Shown here piece after piece: positions 39,285 through 50,900 of a stretch of 64,000 nucleotides of DNA; positions within the stretch are counted from its first letter, which is position 1; the number at the start of each line of letters is the position of its first letter. Position numbers and translations under genes: made by a program. Under the pieces are notes generated by a model, which worked only from the letters and a program-made list of their open reading frames with translations, did no database searches and was not told the DNA's origin. The DNA comes from Echinarachnius parma. Its lineage: Eukaryota > Echinodermata > Echinoidea > Clypeasteroida > Echinarachniidae. The stretch spans positions 62,001 to 126,000 of the forward strand of contig JBAMJV010008285.1 of NCBI GenBank assembly GCA_037951105.1, written 5' to 3'.

Positions 39285-39955
39285 TATTTTACACCCATTT
39301 TACCATATCAAGTTGGTTTTTACATTTTTATGCGACCAGCTTGACAATATTTTAGATTGAAAACACCCTCGAAAAGTGTCACGCGAGTCACAAAAATGTG
39401 TCCATATTTTAGATTGCTAAAAAAGTAGTAGATTATATGAACTGCAGTTGATAAATAGTAAGGAGCTTAGGGTCCCCAATCATACCAGCAAAGAAGATTT
39501 CCATACGTAAACCCCTTCATTATGAAAAACACCAGAACAATAATGTCACGCGAGTCACGCTAAGGTTTCTTAGGGTTGTCACACGAGTCACACTATTTAA
39601 AGCATGTTCTTTTATCTGCAGATACATAATTTTTTGTATCAAGTCTTATTTTACACCCATTTTACCATATCAAGTTGGTTTTTACATTTATACACAAACC
39701 AGCTTGACAATATTTCAGATTGGAAAACACCCTCAAAATGTGTCACGCGAGTCACAAAAATATGTCCATATTTTGAATTGCTTCAAAAGTAGTAGATTGT
39801 ATGAATTGTAATTAATATTTTTTGAGTATCTTAGGGTCCTCAATCATACCAGCAAAGAAGATTTCCATATGTAAACCCCTTCATTATGAAAAATGCCAGA
39901 ACAAAGTCATGCTAAGATTTTTAGGGTTGTCACGCGAGTCACATTTTACAAGTTT
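39285..39955 (+). repeat. Direct tandem duplication, about 335-bp unit
   Basis: Copies at about 39285-39625 and 39626-39955 share TTTACACCCATTTTACCATA, TCAAGTTGGTTTTTACAT, ATCATACCAGCAAAGAAGAT and the GTCACGCGAGTCAC motif. A third partial copy (37623-37675) lies left of element B, which interrupted it. Confidence 0.8.
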
Positions 39956-41534
39956 GTGAAAATAAGAGAATTTGTTTGAAAAAAATGAACTCTGCCTTTA
40001 AAATAATGTATGTAAATTATTCTAATTATCACATTAAAGGTAAATGTTATATTATTTGATAAATAAAGAGATACAATACATAAAATAAGTAATCTATATT
40101 TTATCTGGATTGTCAACTTATGTTGGGCTAAGCTGATTTAACTCTAAAGTGATGTAATTTGCTCAAAGAAAACAAAACAGTTGATAATTGTTTTTTTATT
40201 ACACACAGGCCAGTTTTTCAATTCAATAAAACATGTATTTTGTTTCCGTCTTGGGTTTGTCAGTCATAGCGCTCAATATTGTTATGATATTACTATCCTA
40301 ACGTGTATTATGCAGCTCTCAAAATGTGTATTTGCCATTCAATATCAGATGATATTACTCTTCCATGGAACTGATATTCAATCCAGCGCGGAAGTGCGCA
40401 AATTCATACACGCGTTTATTAATGACGTATGAATGGCTTTGCGCGTGTCTAATTGTGACGTATGAATACATAAATCGCACCTCTGCTATAGTACGCGCAA
40501 ATGGCCCTTCATGGGTTGAAAATGTTTAATCAGTAATTTGAGATTCAATACATTGGTCTTCTTCTCTGAACAAGACGGAGTAAGATGTATGTTTTTGTTT
40601 ATTTATGTTTTGCTCTGGATAGTATGTATACTAATAATAATATTGACTGGCTTGTTCTTTCGTGATCTTTATACCACTCAAGGCCAGTCAATATTATATA
40701 AATATCAGACATCGCAATGATAGATAAGACAGAAAAAAGATTATATATATGAACATTATTTGTAAGAAGAATTAGGGACTCAAAGTGCATCAAAGTGACT
40801 TGAAAGTTTCAAGAAGAACTTCTGGACACAAATCCAAAAATTCAAGTAAACCTAAGGGAAAGTTTGACTTTGATTTTAAAGTAGTTAAATACGAAAGAAA
40901 AAGAAAATTAGCTGCAAAAGAAAGACTAATTCCCAGAACTATTAATTTAAAGGGGGAAAAAAGAGGAAAAGTTCCAAGAGCTCGCATCGGAGCTTGGATT
41001 AAATAATTTGTTCATTTTAAAGATGTATGTGATGTAACTGACCATAAATGATATATGTTATGTTAACAATTTGGCTCATTTTACTTTATAAAATCATGAT
41101 AATTGGTTCAACTTTTAGTCCCAAATGACACTTGTCACGCGAGTCACAATCATGTGTCACGCGAGTCACATTTTGAAATGGCGATTGACTTGAAAATAAA
41201 AGTCAAGGGATAATAAAATTTTGTCTTATTATTGCCTAATGTCTCAAAATGAACTCCAGAAAATTTGGTGTAAATGGGACAAGTACTTTCATACAAAAAT
41301 CCAGTCAAGTACAGTAAGGTCAGAAACCTTCAATAGTGTCGCGTCACGCGAGTCACAACAGAAAAAATGACATATCTCCAACAAGAATGACTTAAAATCA
41401 AAGATTTCTGTTTAACAATGTGTATGGTCAATAAAGTGATTGAAATATGTAAAAATAACGGGTCTGCAAATTAAAGTTTTCATGTACTTAACCTTAACAA
41501 GGGTGGAATTTTGTATAAATGTCACGCGAGTCAC
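39378..41534 (+). repeat. Nine copies of GTCACGCGAGTCAC
   Basis: Occurrences start at 39378, 39545, 39578 (ACACGAG variant), 39742, 39929, 41134, 41156, 41343 and 41521, all in the same orientation. The motif is a direct GTCAC repeat with a GCGA spacer. I see it nowhere else in the window. Confidence 0.85.
40785..41006 (+). CDS. Small basic ORF, unknown, possibly element-encoded
   Basis: Seventy-three codons, about one third Lys/Arg: RRTSGHKSKNSSKPKGKFDF, KVVKYERKRKLAAKERLIPR and GEKRGKVPRARIGAWIK. The composition is not that of the surrounding AT-rich spacer and it has no simple repeat, which is why it is kept. I do not recognise it. It lies inside the block carrying the GTCACGCGAGTCAC repeats and could be a nucleic-acid-binding protein of that element, an exon of a longer gene, or chance. 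No splice partner identified. Confidence 0.3.
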   Translation: MHQSDLKVSRRTSGHKSKNSSKPKGKFDFDFKVVKYERKRKLAAKERLIPRTINLKGEKRGKVPRARIGAWIK

Positions 41535-41613
41535 AATGGAATAGCTGAGCTGCAGACTTGTATGTTGTATGTCCAAATTCGTTGGTGGCTAATACATTTT
41601 TAGGGGTTTCTAG

Positions 41614-41929
41614 GGGTCCTACTAAAGCGCGAAGAAGTGCAAAGCAATTTACTGCGAACAAATTTCCCATTCACATAGTATGCACTTGTTCGCAGTAATT
41701 AGTAATTGCTGCGCTCAATTACTAATTACTGCTAACAAGCGCGAACAGGATTTACTGCGAACAAATTTGTTTGCATATGAAATCTCGTTCGCACTTAATT
41801 CCTGTTCGTGCTTGTTCGCATTACATTTGTTTCCTAACCCTAGCCCTAAATATTGATGGCTTATTCGCGCTATATAGTTCGTGCTTGTTCGCAGTACTTC
41901 GCACTTGTTCGCACTAATTAGTAGGACCC
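41614..41929 (+). mobile_element. 316-bp element, GGGTCCTACTAA ends, exact 8-bp target duplication
   Basis: Inverted ends GGGTCCTACTAA / TTAGTAGGACCC, flanked by GTTTCTAG on both sides (41606-41613 and 41930-41937). The interior repeats GTTCGCAGTA, CTTGTTCGC and GCGAACA words. An 8-bp duplication suggests hAT, although the end sequence is not classical. Confidence 0.82.
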
Positions 41930-42141
41930 GTTTCTAGTGACCATTAGCATCCAGTCCACCACTGAGGGCAAGCCATATCAAAGCAGAGTGGTTCAAATGT
42001 CTTTTGGTCAGAATTCAACATTACATACTGCCTTTATAACTGCCTCCTTCTTGGTTGATCCTACGTCGCCACCTGACGGAAGGAATCGGGTAACCACCAA
42101 ATTGTACTTTTTACTTGCACTTTATAAATTAAACACTTACA

Positions 42142-42467
42142 CCAGGGGGGTGTTGCACAAAGATTCAAAGTTAAACTTAATTCTAAGTTGGACTTAACTA
42201 TTATGGAAAGCCATTTGTAGCCTTGAAATACAACATGTTCAAAAGCAAAAAATTGCAAGTATTTAAAACTTCCAGCAAAAATGTACATCAATTATTTAAA
42301 GGCTCCTTGATAATAGCAAAATTAACTGATTTTATCAAACTATATGCCTTTTCAAAAGAACTGTTCCAGTGTTCCACCAATTGTATAAATAAACTAACAG
42401 CTTTCCATAATATTTAGGTCTAACTCAGAGTTAAGTTCAAATTTGAATCTTTGTGAAACACCCCTGG
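42142..42467 (+). mobile_element. MITE with about 65-bp inverted repeats (CCAGGGGTGTT ends)
   Basis: Arms share CAGGGGTGTT(G/T)CACAAAG, ATTCAAA, AACTTAA(T/C)TCT and ATTATGGAAAGC in opposite orientation. The short ORFs inside are not credible genes. Confidence 0.72.
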
Positions 42468-44497
42468 GCAGCCAGGCGCCCTTGTATCTGCACACGATTG
42501 AGTATCTTTAAGAATCCTCAGGATTAAAGGGGGCCAGATTAATCAGAAGAATTATATTGAAATTGAATACAGTTGTTCACTCAAAACAGACCCCAAGTTT
42601 TATTCCAACGTACAATGTTCTTATGTATGTAACATGATAACTATGTAAAACATTCCACTGATTTCTAGTATTTTAAAAAGTAATTCTTTAAGTACCAAAT
42701 TAGTTTGATGTTATTGACAATACACCAGTTCGTAGATAGCATATGGGACCCGGATATGGGTCGTTTGACCCCTTGACCATTGAATTCTACAATTATGGGT
42801 AGGATATAAAGCTTTTACTCTGTGCAGTCATGTTCAGAGTGGCATATGGTTGTCATGGGATATCCTTTGTTACTTTCATGAGAACTATTGATCAACCTAC
42901 GCAACAAGGAATTTCCAATCGATGTACTCAAGAATAACAAGTAAAGAACCTTATCCAGTCCTTTCAATTCGATGAATGCCGCATTGGTACGATTGACCTT
43001 TGTATTGCGCATGCGCAGATTGTAACTACGAACTGGCTTATTATGATAAATGTTTATGTGACGTGTATTTACATGTAAGTCTGCTAAAATATTGCAGTTT
43101 GACAATTCAGTTACAACTGAATAGTTTGATTAAAAATGATCATGTTGCAGAGTATGCACGTTTGATTTTGGGTAAACTTTTGTATATGATTGTTGATGAT
43201 GTACTATTTGTATTTTGTGTAAGAAAATATATGATTCTTTTGATATTAATACAGTTCTTGTACTAACAAGTGCAATTTAAATATTACACAAATGTACATG
43301 CAGTTCACTAGACAACTGAACATATATAATGTATATATTGAAAAGCATAGATTATACTCACAATCGTTGTGTAATATGCATTATTAATCTAGAGAATCCT
43401 AGGGGTGTTGGGTGTTGCATTTAAATGCAAGTCCAGAAAATCAAACTCAACGTTGCGTTTAAATGCAATTTCATTTTGATTTCAAGTACAAGTTTTCTTT
43501 GATAATGCAACTTGTTTATGATCTCTTGCTGGGTCAAAAAATGTAAAGTTAAACAATTTTAAAATTAAACGTTTAAATGTTAAAGTGAAACCAGTAAAGT
43601 GTCTAACTCCACGAAAATTACTTGGAGCTTTCACATTTCTCTTCTACAGTGTTATTTGGCTTATGGTAAGAGAAGAATGAAATAGGGTTAGATTTTGTTT
43701 AATGCCCCTTTAGTATGACGATATCTATCATTGATAATCATTTGGCTCAATGAACGGTCATAAACCTCATACACGTTATACAGTAATACGTTGTAAAAGC
43801 TGACGCAAATTTTCGCTTTTTTAAACAGGAAAGCAGTGTTCTTTTTCAATGAAACTTTCACACATTTAGACATATCTTACAATGATTTTGGTATAGGATT
43901 GAAGTCTCAAATGTAATTTTGGGCAATATTTGACACTTTACAGGTGCACCTTTAAGTGAAAAATACACATTTATTCAGCATTAGTTTGCAAAGCTGCAAT
44001 TAATCACAATGCATGATGCTATTTTGCAACGCATCAATACAATATGGAATTATGATATATGTCGGCAGTATTATTGTACGACTGGGCCCCATTTCATAGA
44101 ACTTTAATTTAAATGCATTTTTAATTCAGCTTCTCTGGCAACAGCTATAATTATTCAATGCTGTTGGCAGAGTAGTTTAATGATGTATGAAGTTTTATGA
44201 AATGGTGGTTTTGAAATTTGTCCGTCTTATTTGTCTTCCTGCGATTTGGGGTTTAGTAAGACATTTTACATTTTATGTGTGTTACATGTATTTCAAAGAG
44301 AATAGTAATGTCTTGGGATAATGTGATTGAAAAAATACTGTTTAGCAGGAACTTGTATTTTTATATGAATCTGATCAAACTTTTTATATGAAATTTATTA
44401 TTGCATTCAAGTACAGATGAATAAATTACACAAAACAAATTACAGTACATGGCAGTTCAGTCAGTTATTTTCTGTTTAATTAACGAGCAATAAACTG

Positions 44498-44605
44498 AGT
44501 GGCAAAGCGTGGTTGGACTGATTGGGGGGGGGGGGGCACATTTCTTTGTTTATTCAAAGAATGTCCTATGTTTCCTATTGTTTTTCTCAAATTATTGGGG
44601 GGGGG
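44498..44605 (-). mobile_element. Partial G/C-tract hAT-like MITE, reversed
   Basis: GAGTGGCAAAGCGTGGTTGG followed by a G tract, TCTTTGTTTATTC, TATTGTTTTTCTCAAATTAT and another G tract: the reverse complement of the family. Confidence 0.6.
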
Positions 44606-45913
44606 GGGGTTTGCACTCTATAATGGTCTCTGCAAAGTGGGGGTATGATTTGACCATACATACTCGCCACTTAATTAGGTACACCTGTTAAATGGATCAG
44701 TGCTATGCAAAATCCAACAATTGTATAAACACTCACATAAACATTTGTATAACAACTACATTCACATGTACTTCCTTACACAGTCCTTTATAATACTTGC
44801 ATGCATACACAGTCATACTCTCCATCACACAAAATTCCCTTCCGTCAAATATGAAGCCTCAAAGATGTTGGGAAGAAAGTCACACACAAAGCAAATCCTT
44901 TTTCTTCATATATATGTTTTTTTTAATACTGTATATAAAGGTAGCATTTACCAACATGGTTACTGTTTATAATAAATGTGAACGTTTCAGTATCAAAACA
45001 AATTGAAATAATGAAGAAGAACGTGCTGTCAAAATGCATTCATAGCACATGAGGTAAAAAAAAGTAAATATAATGTAGGTCCCAACTATTATGTTCACTT
45101 CCAACAGTTACTAATAGGGACTTAGAGATTGCATTTTCACTAGTGGACTGCTATGTGGTGATGTCATGAATAAGCCCCGCCCCCATTCACCCACAGTTAA
45201 CCAGCTCTTTCAACTGACTTGTAGGTACTCACCAAACCTCACCAAACCAAACAATGGGTAACTTGGGGGTGGGGCCTATTTGTGACGTTATACAGTTATC
45301 ACGAACCAGTCCACTAGTTCCCATGTAAATCGTTAAGTCCTGATATGATTACTCCAAGTACATCAATGGATTATCATTCTCGAACAGCTACAAGTACTGA
45401 GAAGAAGTATGTTTAACATTGGTACCTGCATATTTTTCCAAGCCCTGGCATTCCAGTGGTTGCAATTTCCTTACTAAGTACACTTTTCATGTGTATTTGC
45501 TTTGCCAAATAAATAATAATAATAATAATAATATGTTTTAAAAGTATAGTACTTACAGCACACAAAGTAAAACAAAAAATGTCCTAAGAATAAGACATTG
45601 GATGGTGCAGAATAAAATAACATGCAGTAGTATGGAATAAGAAGGTACAATGAAAATAAACTATATCTGTTACTACATAACATATTTACAAATGTACAGT
45701 ACAATAGGATGAAAACTTATTTTAATTATGTTATCAAAACTAATATGAACAAAATTTTTTCCCAAAACAAACATAGAAGAGCACAGGAATACAATGGTTA
45801 AGTTAACCATTAATTATGTAAAGAACATACATACATGTATATGAAAAAAGCTTATAAAGGAAAAATATACATAGTAACTACTGGGGGTAATGAATTCAAA
45901 CTTTGGTTGTTTG

Positions 45914-46136
45914 AGGCCCGGTCAGATAGCGTAAACGGATGCCCGACGGAGAGAAAATTTTTAATCCGTTCGTCTCCGTTTGTATGAGTTTCTTGTCCGT
46001 TCCTTGTCAGGTAATGTACGTTGTTCTTTCCCACATAATTTTTTCTGCATGAAGCAATGGAGGCTGGAAAATTTAATATTGCAAATTGTCTATTCATCGG
46101 GCATCCGTTTACGCTATTCGGCGATATGTGACCATG
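45914..46136 (+). mobile_element. Degraded third copy of the GGCCCGGTCA MITE
   Basis: Shares GGCCCGGTCAGATA, GTTTCTTGTCCGTTCC, AATGTACGTTGTTCT and ATATGTGACC with copies 1 and 2, with small deletions. Confidence 0.65.
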
Positions 46137-47377
46137 CAGGCCTCTAGTACTGAACCTGTATCTTATTGTGAGAGTGCAACGAAAATCTATAGCTAACAAA
46201 GTAAAACAATGTCTTTAGAATATGACATAATGGTGAAGAACAAACTATTGAATGATGAGGTGAATTATAAAAAGCTATTTCCTACCAAACACTAGTACAA
46301 CTTTCCAGTTTTGATACAAGATAGTGCAACATGAAATCTAGTACATAATACATGATATCACTAGTTACAATATGACTAAAATTCTAGTCCTTGGAATATG
46401 ATGTTGAATATTGCAGAATGAGAGCTATATAGAATACATTAATTATGGCATGCAGAGGATAGGAATCTATAATGCTACATAAACGCATGTACAACTTTTC
46501 ATACATGTAATATGACAAAAGATTTTGAATACATTGGAATTAGATAACACAGATTATTTTTGTGTTACTCTGAATACTAAAACGTACTAGTCCATCACTT
46601 TGACTATTATTTTCTCACAACTTAAAATCTGAATTCTTTTGAATTAAAACAACCTGATTAATTTTCATAACTTTGAATGAATTGTAACCTCGAACACTGC
46701 AATTTGTTAGTCTATCGCAGTTCCATTTGGAGAATTATGTTCTTTTGTCTTACTTATCTGTGGAGCACTAAACCAAATACAAAATCTACAAAGGATAAGG
46801 AATGTGAAGTTTTAGTACACACAAAAACCCAGAGTATGAATAATACTATAAAAGTCTTAAGAAATAATTTTAGCCTCTAAAGAAATTATGTGAATAAAAC
46901 GCAAAAAGAAATGTTAAAACTCCCTTTTGAAAGTCTTTGATTAAACTTGCATAAATGTTAGCCAGTCTAAGCATCTTAATGAGATATGGGGGAAGCAATA
47001 CAACACCCCAATGTTCCTAAAGTCGCCTTGACAGAAAAGGAAGAAAAATTTACATGGTAAAATGCCTACCACACACTCTAATCTAATCTGATGAACAATT
47101 TAGTATCCAAACTAATACTACATACTCTAAATGTGCATGTCTTGCTTTAGTTCAGATACACATTCGTTGTTTAGATCAGGATCAGGATCCGTTTCATGAA
47201 AGGGTCTTATCTCTGTACCTACACAACATTGGTATAACTTTGAAATTTATGGCAACACGTGTAGTATGAAAGCGTCTTTGCTATTCTACTTCTAACCTTG
47301 TCCTTTGTGATCGGAACAAATGTCATCCGTATGTCCCTAGATCAGTCACAGTCACGTGGCAGTTAAGACGGTCTTAG

Positions 47378-47967
47378 CTAGTTGGACTCGGACTCGGATG
47401 GTCTGAACTCAGACTCGGTCTCGGACTCGGACAGTCTGGACTCGGTCTCGAACTCGGACTCGGACTCGGACTCGATCTCGTACTCGGTCTCGGACTCGAT
47501 CTCGATCTCGGACTCGGACTCGGACTCGGACTCGGACTCGGTCTTGGACTCGGACTCGGTCTTGGACTCGGATTGGGTGGACTCGGGTTCATCTGGGCAC
47601 TTGATGCAGCTGTAGCGTCTGTTGAGGCACTTGGTGATCTCTGAGCTGAAGTAGAACCAGTTCTTGCCGTGGATCTCCCGGTCGACCTTGTCCGGGTGGT
47701 AGTGGGAGATGGCTTTGATCAGCAGCTTCTTGATGGACAGGGACAGGGCTTCCTTCAGCTTTGCCTGGGGATCCTTGGGCGGCCAGGTCTTGTAGACCTT
47801 CTCCACAAACTCCTTCTCGTTAAAGTGTTTTGAGTCCAGCGCCTTGAGCTTGTCGACGTCTTTCTTCATCTCCTTCAGGGCGGCCGTTCGCTCCTTGACG
47901 TCCTCCGACTCCTTGTTGAGCCGCTTCTGGAAGTTCTCTACAAACGACGTCGACTCTGTGTACCAGT
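47378..47967 (-). CDS. TPR/J gene exon 7: coiled coil, J-like domain, Ser/Glu tail, stop
   Basis: Acceptor TTTCTTGTAG, stop TAG at 47378-47380. It encodes a charged helix (ESEDVKERTAALKEMKKDVD), WPPKDPQAKLKEALSLS, HYHPDKVDREIHGKNWFYF and SSEITKCLNRRYSCIK, then a low-complexity (Ser-Glu)n tail encoded by GACTCG-type hexamers. The HPD tripeptide that stimulates Hsp70 in true J-domains is present, but the surrounding helices are divergent, so Hsp70 binding is inferred only. Confidence 0.88.
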
Positions 47968-50900
47968 CTACAAGAAAAAACAAATGCATTAGAAAGGACC
48001 ATTTATTACACAATTTTTACAGGGATAAGTGAATGCTAGAGAAACTATTTGATGTTATGTCTTTAAGTGGAAGTTAATCCTAGGATACACACTTGTATAG
48101 ATTGTGATGACATTCACATGCAGCTGCTTTATTCCTGTCCCTCTATAAAGTACATCTTCACCAATTTTACTAAAACTTTCTCTGATTATTGGGCTCATAC
48201 ATCTAATTTCATTGCAGGAATTAATAGAAAGTCAAACATCAGTCTTTTTTTGCAGAGTTGAATAAGCAACAAGATACAAGGAAAGTGTGAAAGCTCCAAG
48301 TGATTTTGTTTGAATTTTAACTCACAAAGAAACTAGATGGATCTTCGACTGCGCGCAGTCGAAAATGATGCCTCCGCCATTGCGTGATTCATATCAAGCC
48401 CCAAAAATCAACATGCACTGAATTAATTCTTCAACTCAATTTTAATAGGTAAAATTACAAGATACAAATACAATGAAGGTACCAAGTTTGATGGTTATTT
48501 ATCAACTGGTTTTTGAGATATTGCAATTAATAAGGTATTTTGGCATAACGAGTCATGTGACCTTGACCTTTGACCTTATGACCCCAAAATCTGATGGCTA
48601 CAGTTTGATTTGAAGTTTGATTGAAATATGACATTCAGTTCTTGATATTTTGCAATTACAAGCTAATTTAGCATATATATTGTGCCCTGCGACCTTTGCC
48701 ATTATGACCCCAAAATATAACCAGTTATTAGTCACCTCAAGATACATACATGTACCAAGTATGGTGCAAATCCATCAATCACTTCTTAAGGTAACGCTAT
48801 CAAAGCTCTATTTACCTTTGACCTTTGACCTCATGACCCCAAAACCTAATCAGATCATTGGCACCCCAGGATACATACATGAACCAAGTTTGGTGAGAAT
48901 CCGTCAATCGGTTCTTGAGATAACGCGATCACGAGAACGGGACGTACGGACGGACGGACGGACAACCCGAAAACATAATGCCTCCGGCTACTTCGTTGCG
49001 GAGGCATAAAAAGTCAACATGATAGAATTTTTGCTTACCGACACCATGGAATGTCCTAGGAGTCATGCTAAGAGCAAGCTCAATGGCTCGTTTGTAGTAG
49101 TCCTTCCCTCGAGATTCCATCTTTAGAACCTGCAGAACAAAAGTTCAAGAAATAAACAATTGTGAAACATCACATCAGGATATTTAATAAATCTCATTCC
49201 TTCAATAAATTATCAAGCAAACCAATTAATGCTTTCAGACATTTGAGAGCAAACTCAATGGCTCTTTTGTAGTGGTCCTTCCATTGAGATCCCATCCTTA
49301 GATTCTGCCGAACAAAGGTAAAGAATAAACAACAGTGAAACATTACATCAGGAAAGTTAATTACTACATTTTCTTCAACATTCTCTACAGACATCTGAGT
49401 GCAATCTCTATAGCTCATTTGCAGTAGTCCTTTCCTTGAGACTCCATCTTCAGATCCTGCCAAACAAAGTAGTAATTAAAGTAATTAGGAACTACCACAA
49501 AAGATCATAGACATTAAATGCTTTTAAATACTACAGTTCTACTACTACTCTGCAGACTCACACAGGTCTAGTTCACACTCAATGGTTTGTTTTTAGTAGT
49601 CAGCCCCCACGATTCCATCTTCAGAACTTGATGAATAAAACATTTTAAGTCATTAAGAAACTACTAAAACAAGTTCATACAAATAGTAATGCTTCAAAGT
49701 ACTACATTGTACTACAGTCATGGATGAACTGTGCAAAGCACTGGCCCAGGTGTTCCCTGTAAAATGTATATAACACTCACCTTCCCATAGACACGTCCCA
49801 TGCGACTGTAGGCTATAGCCTCTTGTTCCAGGTCCTTATCCCTGCAGAGCATGGCGGCCTGCTGGTAGAAGTCCATCACAGTCCACACCATGTCCGTGTT
49901 CCATTCCTCCTGGTCCTGTAACTCACTCTCCAACATGCCGTCTCCTAGAAACATCATCAATTAAACAATAATATGTAGAATGGTGTACACGTTGTCTATT
50001 TGCAAAATGATCAAAACAAAACAAAACTACAAGAAGTAAAATGATGAGCAGTCTCAAAAAAGTCTTAACCCTGTTGAGCGCGGCAGCCAGTTGAAAGTTT
50101 AAAACTAGTCAATCGCAGTCCAAATTATTTCTGTGTTCCATTCCTCAGGGTTCTGTAACTCACTCTTCGATATGCCGTTTCCTAGCAACAAGATCAAAAC
50201 AATAACAAATTACAAAAAGTACAATGATGAGCAGTCACAAACAAGTTATATCTCTGCTGATTGCGGCAGCCAGTTAAAAGAAGTTTATCACAGTTCAGAC
50301 CTGTCTGCGTTTAGTTGCTCTTGGTCCTGTAACTCATTCTCCATCATGATGTTTCCTAGCCGCAAGATTAATACACTCCTAAACAACATTAAATAAATAA
50401 GAAATGGTTCTTGAGCTAATTACAAGCTATAATGTCACATATATGATGAGCTCTGTGACTTTTGACCTCATGATACTAAAATATAATCCCCTTATTGGCT
50501 CGAGATGTATAAAGGTTCTAATGTCTGGTGTTGATCTATCAAAGTTTTCTTGAGATATTATGATTGCCAGCTATTTTTCTTGAACATCGTGAGCCCTGTG
50601 ACATTTTATCTCATGACCTCAAAATCTAATCAGTTCATTGGCCCCTCAAGATACATGCAGGGATATATCAAGTGTGATGGTAATCCATCAGCCAGTTCTT
50701 GAGATAAGCCAATTATGATAACAGCTAGGACAGACTTGTAATTCTGGGAAGACAAAGAATCATAGGACAATTTCTCATAGGACAAAGGCAAGCAGAAATC
50801 ATAATGACTTGGCCCCTTCTATTTGTGACGGAGCATAAAAAGAAACCCACCTGTAGCTCTTGCCATGCTGGACTCTGCCACACATGTGTGTATGTACACA

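Larger units (their letters stand above)
42470..47370. other. Intergenic region before the TPR/J gene
   Basis: Convergent 3' flanks of the dehydrogenase and TPR/J genes. Only MITE pieces (44498, 45914, and possible inverted ends around 44084-44210) and an (AAT)n run at 45511 are recognised. No credible ORF. Confidence 0.55.

Noticed and set aside
40538..40720. Sixty-codon ORF with one transmembrane-like segment
   Set aside because: Short, AT-rich, overlaps an inverted repeat (AATATTGACTGGC at about 40638 and 40684); hydrophobicity follows from T-rich codons.
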